Below are positions 39,089 to 48,742 of a stretch of 64,000 nt of DNA, piece after piece. A program made the position numbers and the translations under genes. The stretch is from assembly GCF_001937195.1 (NCBI RefSeq), contig NZ_MSDO01000009.1:62001-126000 (forward strand), given 5' to 3'. A model generated the notes under the pieces. It did no database searches, was not told the DNA's origin, and was given only the letters and a program-made list of their open reading frames with translations. Each line of letters opens with the position of its first letter. Position 1 is the first letter of the stretch. The DNA comes from Salinicola socius (GTDB taxonomy: Bacteria; Pseudomonadota; Gammaproteobacteria; Pseudomonadales; Halomonadaceae).

Positions 39089-40096
39089 ATGCGAGTCATC
39101 AATCTCAAATCACCCGGTGGCCTGGACCAGCTCAATCTTCATGAGGTCGAAGGCCCCGGCGAGCCAGGGCCGGGGGAAATTCAGGTCCGCCTCCACGCCA
39201 GTTCGCTCAATTTCCACGACTATATTGTCGCCAGCGGGAAATCCCCGACCGAGGAAGGTCGGATCCCCATGGCTGACGGTGCCGGTGTCGTCGAAGCCGT
39301 GGGCAAGGGCGTCACCGAGTTCAGGGCCGGTGATGCCGTCGTTTCCACGTTCTTCCCGCACTGGCTCGATGGGCCGGCGCGCGTTGCCGACTTCAAGACG
39401 GTGCCGGGCGATGGCGTCGACGGCTACGCCCGCGAGCAGGTGGTACGACCGGCCCAGTGGTTCACCCATGCCCCCGAGGGCTACACCCATGCCGAGGCCG
39501 CCACGCTGACCACGGCCGGCCTTACGGCCTGGCGTGCGCTGATCGTCGACGGTGGCCTGAAGGCGGGCGATACGGTGCTGACGCTGGGTACCGGCGGGGT
39601 GTCGATCTTCGCGCTGCAGCTGGCCAAGGCCATGGGCGCGACGGTCATCTCGACGTCGTCCTCCGAGGAGAAGATCGCGCGGCTGAAAGCGCTGGGTGCC
39701 GATCATACGATCAACTACCGCGAAGAGCCGGAGTGGGGCAGGAAAGTGCAGGAACTGACCCACGGACGCGGTGCCGATCACGTCATCGAAGTCGGCGGGC
39801 CGGGCACCCTGCCGCAATCCATCGATGCTGTCGCCATCGGTGGGCATATTTCGCTGATCGGCGTGCTGACCGGTCGCGGTGGAGATATCCCGACGTCCAA
39901 GCTGATGGCGAAACAGGCCCGGCTTCAGGGCTTGATCGTCGGCAGCCGTCAGCATCAGATCGAGATGATCCGTGCCCTTGAGGTGATCGAACTCAAGCCG
40001 GTCATCGACTGCTCGTTCCCGCTGGATCGGATTGCCGATGCCTTCCGCCATCAGGAGTCCGGCAAGCACTTCGGCAAGATCTGCCTGGAATTCTGA
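39089..40096 (+). CDS. Zinc-independent medium-chain dehydrogenase, quinone oxidoreductase-like
   Basis: 335 aa, start after AAGGAG. MDR fold: GroES-like N-terminus (LHASSLNFHDYIVASGK, PMADGAGVVEAVG), cofactor motif TLGTGGVSIFALQLAKAMGA near residue 165 and C-terminal HFGKICLEF. The Cys/His zinc ligands of true alcohol dehydrogenases are missing, placing it with the NADPH:quinone reductase/crotonyl reductase-like enzymes. Substrate unknown. Strong terminator downstream. Confidence 0.88.
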   Translation: MRVINLKSPGGLDQLNLHEVEGPGEPGPGEIQVRLHASSLNFHDYIVASGKSPTEEGRIPMADGAGVVEAVGKGVTEFRAGDAVVSTFFPHWLDGPARVADFKTVPGDGVDGYAREQVVRPAQWFTHAPEGYTHAEAATLTTAGLTAWRALIVDGGLKAGDTVLTLGTGGVSIFALQLAKAMGATVISTSSSEEKIARLKALGADHTINYREEPEWGRKVQELTHGRGADHVIEVGGPGTLPQSIDAVAIGGHISLIGVLTGRGGDIPTSKLMAKQARLQGLIVGSRQHQIEMIRALEVIELKPVIDCSFPLDRIADAFRHQESGKHFGKICLEF

Positions 40097-40153
40097 TCGT
40101 CACACCGGCGCGGAAATGCCAATCTCCGCGGCCCGACAGACAGCCGTAAACGC

Positions 40154-40188
40154 AAAGCGCCGCCGGAACATTTCCGGCGGCGCTTTTT
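40154..40188. terminator. Intrinsic terminator
   Basis: 15-bp perfect GC-rich stem (40154-40168 with 40172-40186), tight loop, T-run to 40188, A-run before it; serves the dehydrogenase gene and probably the convergent binding-protein gene. Confidence 0.92.
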
Positions 40189-40233
40189 CATGGGCTCTGA
40201 CGTTCTTGAGTACTTTGACTGTCTTGACGGAGG

Positions 40234-41055
40234 TTACGAGCCAGACTTGCGAGAGGCGGGGCGCAGATCGTAGTCGAAATACTGGTGCATCAGGGTTTCG
40301 AACGTACCGTCTGCATAGACGCTATCCAGCGCCTGATCGAAGGTCTCGGCGAGATCCTTGTCGCGTGGGCGCACCGCGATCGCGTTGCCCTTGCCGAAAA
40401 TCGACTCCGGGCTATCGAGCCGGGGGCCAACCTGAACGTATTGGCTGTCGGGGCTGCCGATCTCCAGAGTATCCAGGGCGACCGGATAGTTGAGAAACGC
40501 CAGATCCAGGCGCTGCGATTCCAGATCCAGCGCGACATCCGCCGCCGTGGCGTAACGCTGAACGTCGAGCTTGTCGCCATACTGCTGGGTGATGTAGCTA
40601 TCCTGCGTGGTGCCTCGCTGCACGCCCACCGACAGTCCCTTCAGCGACGCCGTATCGTCGAGAGAGATATCGCTGCCGCGTCGCGCCACCCAGACCTTGG
40701 GTGACATGGCGTAAGGCCTGGTAAACAGCACCTGGCGTTCGCGAGCCGGGGTGATCCGCATCGATGACATGATGGCGTCGTACTTGCGAGAGAGCAGCCC
40801 GGGAATGATGCCATCCCAGCCCTGAACCACCCACTCGCAGTCGAGCTTGGCCCGCTCGCAGAGCGTGTTGCCCAGATCGATCTCGAACCCTTCCAGCTCG
40901 CCGTCGGCGTTGCGGTACTCGAACGGCGGGTAGGGCACGTCTACGGCGATACGGACGTGCTGAGGCGCGGCGGCATGGGCGCCGGCCGCCAGGCCCAGGC
41001 CGACGGTCAATACCGCGAGAGGACGGGCAAGACGAAGATTGAATCGTTGTGTCAC
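40234..41055 (-). CDS. Periplasmic amino-acid-binding protein (polar amino acid ABC type)
   Basis: 273 aa, GTG start. Signal peptide residues 1-28 (ending GAHAA). Family 3 solute-binding fold: IAVDVPYPPFEYRNADGELEGFEIDLGN, CEWVVQGWDGIIPGLLSRKYDAIMSSM, then GLSVGVQRGTTQ; closest in look to lysine/arginine/ornithine/histidine-binding proteins. Its permease and ATPase genes are not adjacent, so it is an orphan here. Confidence 0.9.
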   Translation of the reverse strand: MTQRFNLRLARPLAVLTVGLGLAAGAHAAAPQHVRIAVDVPYPPFEYRNADGELEGFEIDLGNTLCERAKLDCEWVVQGWDGIIPGLLSRKYDAIMSSMRITPARERQVLFTRPYAMSPKVWVARRGSDISLDDTASLKGLSVGVQRGTTQDSYITQQYGDKLDVQRYATAADVALDLESQRLDLAFLNYPVALDTLEIGSPDSQYVQVGPRLDSPESIFGKGNAIAVRPRDKDLAETFDQALDSVYADGTFETLMHQYFDYDLRPASRKSGS

Positions 41056-41364
41056 GCAATGATCCTCATATTGTTGTGGTGATGGGATTCCACCGTCCGA
41101 TCATCGCGCAGGGCAGTAATGAAGACCAGAGGGAGAACACGAGGGAGAACATCTCCTCCCATGACTATCGGCGTGCGGACGATGCCGGGCTGGCAGCGCT
41201 TGCCGCCCGGATCCGGGCCAGCGGCGACGCGGGCTGAGCTGTGGGGGAATCGCCTTCCCATGGCGCCGGCCAACCTGTAACTTGGCGTTATCGCCGCCTG
41301 GGCCCCGAGCATTCGGGAACCCTCGTGGCTTCGATTTCCAATCTTCTCCAATCGGGAACCTTCC
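41056..41364. other. Divergent intergenic region
   Basis: About 310 bp between the binding-protein gene (leftward) and lemA-like gene (rightward). I see no gene, repeat or strong hairpin; it must hold both promoters. Confidence 0.5.
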
Positions 41365-41988
41365 ATGCAGACACCTGTGACCGCCTTGCCCGCCGCCGCT
41401 CGTCAACCGTGGCGGTGGATGCTGCTGCTGGTACTGATGCTGTCGCTCTCCGGCTGCGGCATCAACAATATTCCGACACTGGACGAGAAGGTGAAGTCGG
41501 CCTGGTCCCAGGTCGAGAACCAGTATCAGCGCCGCGCGGATCTGGTCCCCAACCTGGTACAGACGGTGAAGGGTTTCGCCAGCCAGGAGCGCGAGACGCT
41601 GACGGCCGTCGTCGAGGCGCGCGCCAAGGCGACCTCGATCCAGGTCGACGCCGATTCGCTGAACGATCCGCAGAAGCTGCAGCAGTTCCAGCAGGCCCAG
41701 AGCCAGCTGACCGGCGCGCTGAGCCGATTGATGGCGGTTTCCGAACGCTATCCCGATCTGAAGTCGAACCAGAATTTCCTGGCCCTGCAGTCGCAGCTGG
41801 AAGGCACCGAGAATCGGATCGCGGTGGCACGTCGCGACTTCATCCAGGCGGTCGAGGCGTACAACACCGAGATCCGCACCTTCCCCGGCAAGATCTGGCA
41901 TAGCGTGCTCTACAGCGACATGCCGATTCGCGAGAACTTCGAGGCGACAGCGGAAGATGCCGATCAGGCACCCAAGGTGGAGTTCTGA
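41365..41988 (+). CDS. LemA-family lipoprotein
   Basis: 207 aa. The N-terminal hydrophobic segment (17-34) ends SLSGCG, so it may be a lipoprotein (Cys near 31) rather than a plain membrane anchor. LemA core: VKSAWSQVENQYQRRADLVPNLVQTVKG, ETLTAVVEARAKAT, QLTGALSRLMAVSERYPDLKSNQNF and YNTEIRTFPGKIW. Long helical bundle facing the periplasm. The stop overlaps the next start (TGATG): first gene of a LemA-TPM-TPM operon. Confidence 0.93.
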   Translation: MQTPVTALPAAARQPWRWMLLLVLMLSLSGCGINNIPTLDEKVKSAWSQVENQYQRRADLVPNLVQTVKGFASQERETLTAVVEARAKATSIQVDADSLNDPQKLQQFQQAQSQLTGALSRLMAVSERYPDLKSNQNFLALQSQLEGTENRIAVARRDFIQAVEAYNTEIRTFPGKIWHSVLYSDMPIRENFEATAEDADQAPKVEF

Positions 41989-42803
41989 TGCCGGTATTGA
42001 TGCGACAACGGATTCGACGATCGTGTACTCGCGCCATTTCGCTGACGCTGGGCCTCTGGCTGCTGACGTTTGCGCTGGTCGCGCAGGCGGCGCCGGAGTT
42101 CCCCGATCTTACCGGACGTGTGGTCGACAATGCCGAGCTTCTCGACGCTTCGACCCGATCCCAGCTGACCGACATGCTGGCGGCCCATGAGGAGGCGACG
42201 GGTGAACAAGTCGTCGTGGTGACGCTGCCGAACCTGCAGGGCGAGGCGATCGAAGACTACGGCTATCAGCTCGGCCGCCACTGGGGCATCGGCCAGAAGG
42301 GCGAGGATACCGGCGCGCTGCTGATCGTGGCGGTGGATGAACGTGCCGTGCGTATCGAGGTCGGTTATGGCCTCGAGGGCCGGCTGACCGACGCTCAGTC
42401 TTCGATGATCATCAATCAGATCATTACCCCGGCCTTTCGCGACGGCGACTTCGCCGGCGGAATTACCCGCGGCGCCCAGGCGATGGTCGAGGTGCTGGGG
42501 GGCGATCCCTCGGCGGAAACGGCACCGCAGCAACCCGATCGGCAGGCGTCGCGCCATATTGGCGGCGCCGGTTTCTGGTTCTTCGCGCTGTTCATGATCG
42601 TCATGCTGATCGTCCGTAGTGGCGGCGGTGGTGGTGGTGGCCGCGGTGGCAAACGACGTCGGCGCGGGGGCTTCATGGGTGGCTTGCTGATGGGCGGGGC
42701 GCTTGGAGGCTCCGGTGGCTTTGGCGGCGGTGGTTTCGGCGGTGGCGGCTTCGGCGGCGGCGGCGGTGGTTTTGGCGGCGGCGGTGCCTCCGGTGGCTGG
42801 TAG
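41988..42803 (+). CDS. TPM-domain protein (YgcG-like) with Gly-rich C-terminus
   Basis: 271 aa. Signal peptide to ~residue 32 (ending AQAAPE), TPM domain ~35-160 (LTGRVVDNAELLDASTR, VVVTLPNLQGEAIEDYGYQL, LLIVAVDERAVRIEVGYGLEG), a membrane helix near 190-205, a basic patch, then a ~45-residue Gly/Phe-rich tail (GFGGGGFGGGG pattern). TPM domains have been linked to phosphatase-like activity and photosystem repair in plants; the bacterial role is open. One-base overlap with lemA. Confidence 0.92.
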   Translation: MPVLMRQRIRRSCTRAISLTLGLWLLTFALVAQAAPEFPDLTGRVVDNAELLDASTRSQLTDMLAAHEEATGEQVVVVTLPNLQGEAIEDYGYQLGRHWGIGQKGEDTGALLIVAVDERAVRIEVGYGLEGRLTDAQSSMIINQIITPAFRDGDFAGGITRGAQAMVEVLGGDPSAETAPQQPDRQASRHIGGAGFWFFALFMIVMLIVRSGGGGGGGRGGKRRRRGGFMGGLLMGGALGGSGGFGGGGFGGGGFGGGGGGFGGGGASGGW

Positions 42804-42822
42804 ACGACAGGATAACGACAGC

Positions 42823-43458
42823 ATGGCTTTATTGAATGAAAGCGAACAACGGCAGGTCGGCGATGCGATCACGCGAATCGAGCGCGATACCGACGCCGAG
42901 GTCGTCACTGTCCTGGCGCGTCAGGCCGATGATTACACCTATATCCCGCTGCTGTGGGCCGGACTGACGGCGCTCATCGTCCCCGGTGCGCTGAGCGTGA
43001 TCGCCAGCTGGCTGGGGTGGCTGGACGGCATCAGCGCCTGGTACCTGCTGCTGGTGCAGTGGCTGCTCTTCATCGTGCTGGCGGTGGTGTTTCGGTTGCC
43101 GTCGGTGCTGACGCGGCTGATCCCGCGCCAGGTGCGCTTCTGGCGCGCTTCCAATCTGGCGCGGCGGCAATTTCTGGACCAGAACCTGCACCACACCGAT
43201 GCGGGCACCGGCATGCTGATCTTCGTCTCGGAGGCCGAGCGTTACGTCGAGATTCTCGTCGACCGGGGGATTTCGGAGCGGCTGGACGATGACACCTGGC
43301 AGTCGATCGTGGTCAGCTTCACGGCCAAGGTGAAAGCCGGAGAAACCTTGCAGGGTTTCCTTGAGTGCATCGAGGGTTGCGGCGAGTTGTTGAAGGTTAA
43401 CGTCCCGGCGACACATGAGCGCAACGAGTTGCCCAACCGACTCGTCGTGCTCGACTAG
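42823..43458 (+). CDS. Second TPM-domain membrane protein
   Basis: 211 aa from ATG 42823, 19 bp after the YgcG-like stop. No signal peptide: N-terminal TPM half (ALLNESEQRQVGDAITRIE, DAEVVTVLARQADDY), two membrane helices near 43-65 and 70-92, then the second TPM half (TGMLIFVSEAERYVEILVDRGI). This split, membrane-anchored form (DUF2207-less) normally follows LemA and YgcG-like genes, as here. Confidence 0.9.
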   Translation: MALLNESEQRQVGDAITRIERDTDAEVVTVLARQADDYTYIPLLWAGLTALIVPGALSVIASWLGWLDGISAWYLLLVQWLLFIVLAVVFRLPSVLTRLIPRQVRFWRASNLARRQFLDQNLHHTDAGTGMLIFVSEAERYVEILVDRGISERLDDDTWQSIVVSFTAKVKAGETLQGFLECIEGCGELLKVNVPATHERNELPNRLVVLD

Positions 43459-43463
43459 ACTTT

Positions 43464-43546
43464 CGATCCCGATCCCGATCCCGATCCCGATCCCGATCCC
43501 GATCCCGATCGCTAGATCCGGTCCGATCGCTAGATCCGGTCCGATC
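43464..43546. repeat. Hexamer tandem repeat followed by an 18-bp duplication
   Basis: CGATCC is repeated about 7.8 times at 43464-43510, then an 18-bp unit (GCTAGATCCGGTCCGATC) occurs twice at 43511-43528 and 43529-43546. It starts 6 bp after the TPM gene stop. A likely slippage-prone microsatellite. Confidence 0.93.
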
Positions 43547-43558
43547 ACCGGCCGGATA

Positions 43559-43593
43559 CGACAACGCCACCGTCATTGACGGTGGCGTTGTCG
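43559..43593. terminator. Long hairpin between convergent operons
   Basis: A 17-bp perfect inverted repeat (43559-43575 with 43577-43593) between the TPM gene and rhlE stops. Very stable; no long T-run. Confidence 0.75.
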
Positions 43594-43619
43594 TTGGATG
43601 CCGGGTGGAATGTCGGGTA

Positions 43620-45095
43620 TCAGACGTTGCCGTTGGGGGTGCCACCACCGCTACGTCGTTGGCCACCGCCGGAGCGCTGACGGCGTTGCGCCGGTGCATC
43701 ACCATTGCGATTGCCACCGTCGCTCCGGTTGCCATTGGTATTGCCGCGGTTATCGTCGCGTGCGCTGCGCTGGCTCGATGAGGTGCTACGCCCACCGCCA
43801 TTGCCACGCCCACCACCGTTGCTGCCGCGTGCGCCACCGCCGCTATTGCCGCGTCCGCCACCACCATTGCCGCTGCGCCCGCCACCGTTGCTGCGGCGCT
43901 GGCCGCCACGAGGCTGGCGATCTTCGTTCTCGTCGACCTTGGGGCCGCCGCCGGGCGTCGGTTCGAAACCTTCCACTGCCTGACTGTTCAAGCGCTGACT
44001 GATCAGACGCTCGATGCCGGCCAATTCCTTCTTTTCGTCCAGGCTGACCAGCGAAACGGCCTGCCCGCTGGCGCCAGCACGACCGGTACGACCGATACGG
44101 TGAACGTAGTCTTCCGCCACATTGGGAAGCTCGAAGTTGACGACCTGCGGCAACTGATCGATATCCAGCCCGCGGGCGGCGATGTCGGTGGCGATCAGTG
44201 CACGAACACCGCCGCTCTTGAAGTCGGCCAGCGCTTTGGTACGCGCATTCTGACTCTTGTTGCCGTGAATCGCCGCGGCTTCGATCCCCTGACCCTCGAG
44301 ATACTTGGTCAGACGGTTGGCGCCATGTTTGGTGCGGGTGAAGACCAGCACCTGCTGCCACTGATGGGTCTGGATCAGATGCGACAGCAAGGCCGGCTTG
44401 CGGCTCTTGTCCACCGGATGCACCCATTGGGTCACCGTGGCGGCGGCGGCGTTGCGCGGCGTGACCGACAACTCGACCGGATCGTTGACCAGGCCCTTGG
44501 CCAGCTTGCGGATATCGTTGGAGAAGGTCGCCGAGAACAGCAGGTTCTGACGCTGCTTGGGCAGCACGGCCAGAATCTTGCGGATATCGTGGATGAAGCC
44601 CATGTCGAGCATGCGATCCGCTTCGTCGAGGACCAGCACTTCGAGCTTGTCGAAGCGAACCACCTTCTGCTGATAGAGATCGAGCAGACGGCCAGGTGTG
44701 GCGACGAGGATGTCGACGCCCTGACGTAGCGTGGCGATCTGCGGATTGATCTTGACCCCGCCGAAGACCACGGCGCTCTTGAGCGGCAGGTGCTTGCCGT
44801 AGGTCACCACGCTCTCGCCAACCTGCGCGGCGAGTTCACGGGTTGGGGTCAGGATCAGCGCACGCACCGGAATCTGTGAACCGCCCCGAGGGCGTTCACC
44901 TTGAGACAGGCGGTGCAGGATCGGCAGGGTGAATCCTGCGGTCTTGCCGGTGCCGGTCTGTGCGGCCGCCATGACGTCTCTTCCCTCGAGGACGGCAGGA
45001 ATCGCCTGTGACTGAATCGGGGAGGGAGTGTCGTAGCCCTGTTCGGCAACGGCTTTCAGCAACGGGGCACTAAGGCCCAGTGAGTCAAAACTCAT
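43620..45095 (-). CDS. rhlE: ATP-dependent RNA helicase RhlE
   Basis: 491 aa. DEAD-box core at 1-380: [78 protein letters not shown]. RhlE-like DEAD proteins act in ribosome assembly and RNA turnover. The last ~95 residues are a Gly/Asn/Arg-rich RGG-like tail that probably binds RNA and may promote condensation. The ~430 bp upstream form an unusually long leader or intergenic region. Confidence 0.93.
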   Translation of the reverse strand: MSFDSLGLSAPLLKAVAEQGYDTPSPIQSQAIPAVLEGRDVMAAAQTGTGKTAGFTLPILHRLSQGERPRGGSQIPVRALILTPTRELAAQVGESVVTYGKHLPLKSAVVFGGVKINPQIATLRQGVDILVATPGRLLDLYQQKVVRFDKLEVLVLDEADRMLDMGFIHDIRKILAVLPKQRQNLLFSATFSNDIRKLAKGLVNDPVELSVTPRNAAAATVTQWVHPVDKSRKPALLSHLIQTHQWQQVLVFTRTKHGANRLTKYLEGQGIEAAAIHGNKSQNARTKALADFKSGGVRALIATDIAARGLDIDQLPQVVNFELPNVAEDYVHRIGRTGRAGASGQAVSLVSLDEKKELAGIERLISQRLNSQAVEGFEPTPGGGPKVDENEDRQPRGGQRRSNGGGRSGNGGGGRGNSGGGARGSNGGGRGNGGGRSTSSSQRSARDDNRGNTNGNRSDGGNRNGDAPAQRRQRSGGGQRRSGGGTPNGNV

Positions 45096-45522
45096 TCGGT
45101 ATTCTCTAGGTCGCGGCGATTAGCGAAGCGAAGCGGCTAAGCTCTACCGGGAAATGCCAGTGCTGGCTGATGCGCCTGGAGGCGGCAAATAGGAGGGTCG
45201 TCAACTCTTTCAGCTTCGCGTGACGACGGTCAGACAGGTAACGGCGTTGGGGCTGCAGCTTAACGCATGTGGACTCGCGCCGCCATCCCGGTACCGCGAC
45301 TATCGTCGAATGAGGCCCGGCGCCGGCTTTGGAATGAAGCGGACCAATGAGAGGAGCCTGGCAGCTCGCCTGCAGCCGAAGTAAGGACTGACTGGGGCGA
45401 GGGAAGACGATTGGGGGAAGTCGTTGAGCGAAGTCAGTCATAGACAGGCCGTCATGCCCGGCACTGGCTATGCTGGATAGCGACACGCTTTCTGGATCTG
45501 CTTAACGGACAGGAGAACGATA
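45096..45522. other. Intergenic region upstream of rhlE
   Basis: Divergent from the VOC gene. No believable gene; a leftward frame at 45106-45486 has no family resemblance. Long leaders are common on DEAD-box helicase genes and could be regulatory here, but I cannot show structure by eye. Confidence 0.4.
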
Positions 45523-45897
45523 ATGCACAAGAGTCGTCTGGCGGCACTCGTCATCGATAGCCAGGGCGAGGAGAAATCTTCCGCCATCGATTTCTGGGCC
45601 CGGGCACTGGGCTGGCCTTGTCAAGAGACCGACGACAAGTACGGCAAGCTGGCCACGCCTCCGGATCAGCCCGATGTGTTGATCCAGCAGGTGGATCATC
45701 CCAGCCGGGTTCATCTGGATATCGAAAGCGACGATATCGAGGCAGAAGTGACCCGGCTGGAAGGGCTGGGTGCGACGGTGATCGAGCGGCGGGAACGCTG
45801 GACGGTGATGGAGGCGCCTACCGGCCATCGGTTCTGTATCGTTCATCCGCAGCGACCGGATTTCGCCGACGCCGATAACGTCAACGTCTGGTCCTGA
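45523..45897 (+). CDS. VOC (glyoxalase-like) family protein
   Basis: 124 aa, RBS CAGGAGA upstream. Paired beta-alpha-beta pattern of VOC proteins: AALVIDSQGEEKSSAIDFWARALGW, HLDIESDDIEAEVTRLEGLGA and EAPTGHRFCIVHP. It retains His in VHLDIES and Gln/Glu-like metal positions, so a metal-dependent lyase/dioxygenase-like activity is possible; substrate unknown. Single gene. Confidence 0.85.
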   Translation: MHKSRLAALVIDSQGEEKSSAIDFWARALGWPCQETDDKYGKLATPPDQPDVLIQQVDHPSRVHLDIESDDIEAEVTRLEGLGATVIERRERWTVMEAPTGHRFCIVHPQRPDFADADNVNVWS

Positions 45898-45981
45898 CTT
45901 GGTCAACGTTGGGATTATCGGGTAGCGTCTAGGTCCGATCGGGTCGAGAGATCCGATAACGAATGAAGCGAGGAGATAACG

Positions 45982-47148
45982 ATGACCATTGTGCCGCGTC
46001 GCTGGCTACTGGCCTGTGGTGTCAGCCTGCTGCTGCCGATGGGGGTCGCCCATGCGGCCAATGCCCAGTCTCAGGACGACGGCGAACCGCAAGGCTCGAC
46101 GCTTTGTACCAAGATTCCGATTCCCTGTGACGCGGTCATCGCCCATCGGGGCGCCTCCTACCAGGCGCCGGAGTCGACCCGGCCCGCTTACCTTCTGGCG
46201 CGGGATCTGGGCGTCGATTATCTGGAACTCGATCTACAGCGAACGAAAGATGGCGTGCTGGTGGCCATTCACGACAATACCCTGAACCGGAATACCAACG
46301 TGGCTGACGTGTTTCCCGACCGGGCCGACGCGGCAGTCTCGAGTTTCACGCTCGACGAGCTCAAGCAGCTCGACGCCGGCAGCTGGTTCAACGCGAGCTA
46401 TCCGGACCGTGCCCGCGACAGTTATTCAGGTCTCGAAATATTGACGCTGGATGAGGTGATCGACATCGCCGAGAGTGGCGATAACCATCCCGGGCTCTAT
46501 ATCGAGACCAAGGTGCCCGAGCAGTTTCCGGGTATCGAACAGGATCTGCGGGACAAGCTCGAGGCGCGGGGATGGCTCGGCAAGGCAGCGAAGACTCGAC
46601 CTGCCGCCGAACAGGGGGCTGTGAACGTGGGTGACACGCCGGGCCGCGTGGTGATGCAGACCTTCTCCAAGGCGAGCCTTGAGACGCTGGAGGAGACCAT
46701 GCCGGAGGTACCGCGCGTCTTGCTGCTATGGCTGGGGAAGGGCGGTATCGAGGCCGCGCCAGCCAAGCCGCAGCGGGACGACGAGAGCAAGGCCGATTAC
46801 TACGCCCGCCAGCAGGTCGCTTCACCAGAGGCGTATCGGTCCTGGCTCGACTTTGCCAAGGATCATGGCGCGATCGGCGTCGGCCCGTCGGCGATCCAGA
46901 CGGAGCACGACGGCCAGTTCAGCAGCCAGTTCAGCTACATGGAGCTGGCCGAGCCCTGGATGGTCGGCATGGCCCATGACGACGGCATGCTGGTGCATCT
47001 CTATACGGTCGACGAGCCGGCGGACTTCGAACGCTACCAGCAGCGCGGCGTCGATGGCTTCTTCACCAACCGCGCGGAACAGTTGCTGGAATTCCATGGC
47101 CATCCGGCCCAGGACCAGGACGCCATCCTCGAGCGCCACGGCTACTGA
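45982..47148 (+). CDS. Periplasmic glycerophosphodiester phosphodiesterase (GlpQ-like)
   Basis: 388 aa. Signal peptide 1-31. GDPD motifs: VIAHRGASYQAPESTRPAY (catalytic His), YLELDLQRTKDG (metal-binding Glu/Asp), AIHDNTLNRNTN (catalytic His), later LYIETKVPEQFPG and GVDGFFTNRAEQLLEF. Hydrolyses glycerophosphodiesters to glycerol-3-phosphate and an alcohol in the periplasm. Larger than E. coli GlpQ with an insertion near 255-285. RBS AGGAG. Confidence 0.92.
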   Translation: MTIVPRRWLLACGVSLLLPMGVAHAANAQSQDDGEPQGSTLCTKIPIPCDAVIAHRGASYQAPESTRPAYLLARDLGVDYLELDLQRTKDGVLVAIHDNTLNRNTNVADVFPDRADAAVSSFTLDELKQLDAGSWFNASYPDRARDSYSGLEILTLDEVIDIAESGDNHPGLYIETKVPEQFPGIEQDLRDKLEARGWLGKAAKTRPAAEQGAVNVGDTPGRVVMQTFSKASLETLEETMPEVPRVLLLWLGKGGIEAAPAKPQRDDESKADYYARQQVASPEAYRSWLDFAKDHGAIGVGPSAIQTEHDGQFSSQFSYMELAEPWMVGMAHDDGMLVHLYTVDEPADFERYQQRGVDGFFTNRAEQLLEFHGHPAQDQDAILERHGY

Positions 47149-47221
47149 CGACCCGGTCGGGCATCGGCAAAATCGCGTCGACGCCCGGCGTACCCCACGA
47201 TTTCGACAGAGGAGTTGTTGC

Positions 47222-47512
47222 ATGAGCGCTTCGCGCCCCCAGGCCCAGCCAACCGTACAGATCGACAATGACCGTGTCGTGGTGACCGAGTGGCGCTTTC
47301 CTCCTGGCGCCGAGACCGGCTGGCATGCCCATGAGCACGACTATGTCGTGGTGCCGCAGTCCACCGGCAAGCTCGAACTCGAGACGCTGGATGGCCATAC
47401 GTTCTCGACGCTGGAAGCCGGCGTTTCCTACTACCGGGACAAGGGCGCCGAGCACAACGTGGTCAATGCCAATGATTTCGAATTCGTGTTCGTCGAGATC
47501 GAGATCAAGTAG
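47222..47512 (+). CDS. Small cupin-domain protein
   Basis: 96 aa, start after GAGGAG. Single conserved beta-barrel: [29 protein letters not shown] gives the cupin metal motif (HxH), and [20 protein letters not shown] the second. Possibly a metal-dependent small-molecule binder. Follows the GlpQ-like gene by 73 bp. Confidence 0.87.
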   Translation: MSASRPQAQPTVQIDNDRVVVTEWRFPPGAETGWHAHEHDYVVVPQSTGKLELETLDGHTFSTLEAGVSYYRDKGAEHNVVNANDFEFVFVEIEIK

Positions 47513-47601
47513 CGCGCTCACGTCGCCAGGCAATGGCGCTGCCTCGAACCATGGAGGATAATCGCCCGTCGGTCATCCTCCATTCATCACGGTATCGCGT
47601 T

Positions 47602-47814
47602 ATGACTCAGCCTCACGTCCACGGCCCGGACTGCCAGCACGACCACAGCCACGACCATGATCATGGTGCTTCCGGTCACGTTCACGGCCCGCACTGCCAG
47701 CATCATCACCACGAAGCGCAAGCGCCGGCGCGCAATGCGATGAAGGATATCGGCCGCAACGACCCTTGCCCCTGTGGCAGCGGCAAGAAGTTCAAGAAGT
47801 GCCACGCCGGCTGA
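47602..47814 (+). CDS. His-rich SEC-C-motif protein
   Basis: 70 aa from ATG 47602; in-frame ATGs at 47533 and 47551 are alternatives. Residues 5-38 hold many His in [11 protein letters not shown]-like and [10 protein letters not shown] repeats; residues 50-70 are the SEC-C zinc motif [16 protein letters not shown]. The same motif ends SecA. Probably a metal-binding or metallochaperone-like protein (inference). Its stop is 7 bp from the convergent LysR stop. Confidence 0.85.
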   Translation: MTQPHVHGPDCQHDHSHDHDHGASGHVHGPHCQHHHHEAQAPARNAMKDIGRNDPCPCGSGKKFKKCHAG

Positions 47815-47821
47815 AAGCCTG

Positions 47822-48742
47822 TCATGGCTTGCCAGCTTCCATCATCGCCTTGAGATGTTCGAGAAACGCCTCGGTCGCCGCCGGCAGCGTGCGGTTGGCG
47901 AGTGTCTGCAGCTCCACGTGGCGCGCGTCCATGCCGGCATCTCTGATCGGCACCGCGACCAGCCGGTCATGAAGCAGCCGATGACGAATCGAAATCTCGC
48001 CGGCCAGAGCAATGGCGCCGCCCAGCATGGCGAAATTGACCAGTGCCTCGGTGTAGTTGCTGGTGAAAATCGACTCGAAGATCAGATTCTGCTGACTGCA
48101 GCAGATGTCGAACAGCTGACGTAACGTCGTCTCCGGGGGCGGCAGGGCGATAGGATGGGGCTGCAGCTGTGCCAGCTTCACGTCACGTCGGCTCGCCAGC
48201 GGGTGGTCATGGGCCATCAGCGCCTGGATGCGCGAGCGCTGGCGCGAGGCCACCTGAATGTCGCGCTCCGGGGCCAGGCTGAAGGTCAAGCCGATATCCG
48301 CTTCTCCCTCGCGTACCTTGCGTGTCACCTCGGCAGGCGAACTCACGCTGAGCCGAAACTGGATGCCTTGATAGCGGCGTCGAAATTGGATGATCGTCAG
48401 CGGTATGAAATCCACCGCGAAACCCTCCGAGCAAGCCAGACGCACCGTGCCACGTTCGAGCCCTTGAAGTGCTTGAATGTCACTGGCCACGCGTTCGGTT
48501 TCCAACTGCATGCGCCTGGCATGCGCCGCCAGTAGCTCCCCGGCGGCGCTCGGCACCATGCCTCTGGCGCGGCGCTCGAACAGCTGGGTGTCGAGCTCGT
48601 ATTCGAGTCGCGCGATCTGCCGACTGATCGCCGAAGCCGCGACATTCAGGCGAATCGAGGCTTCGCTGATCGAGCCGCTTTTGACCACCGTCAGAAAATA
48701 GCGCAAGGCAGTTTCCTGCAGCGCGCGGCTATTCATCGCCAT
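47822..48742 (-). CDS. LysR-family transcriptional regulator
   Basis: 306 aa from Met at 48742 (48736 also possible; the frame runs on to 48799). Helix-turn-helix at residues ~12-60 (FLTVVKSGSISEASIRLNVAASAISRQIARLE), effector domain after ~95. Divergent from the peptide transporter operon, probable target. The rather poor sequence match in the recognition helix to classic LysR still fits the family. Confidence 0.88.
   Translation of the reverse strand: MAMNSRALQETALRYFLTVVKSGSISEASIRLNVAASAISRQIARLEYELDTQLFERRARGMVPSAAGELLAAHARRMQLETERVASDIQALQGLERGTVRLACSEGFAVDFIPLTIIQFRRRYQGIQFRLSVSSPAEVTRKVREGEADIGLTFSLAPERDIQVASRQRSRIQALMAHDHPLASRRDVKLAQLQPHPIALPPPETTLRQLFDICCSQQNLIFESIFTSNYTEALVNFAMLGGAIALAGEISIRHRLLHDRLVAVPIRDAGMDARHVELQTLANRTLPAATEAFLEHLKAMMEAGKP

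Noticed and set aside
45106-45486. 126-codon leftward frame upstream of rhlE
   Set aside because: No homology features, low-quality composition; more likely leader or promoter DNA.
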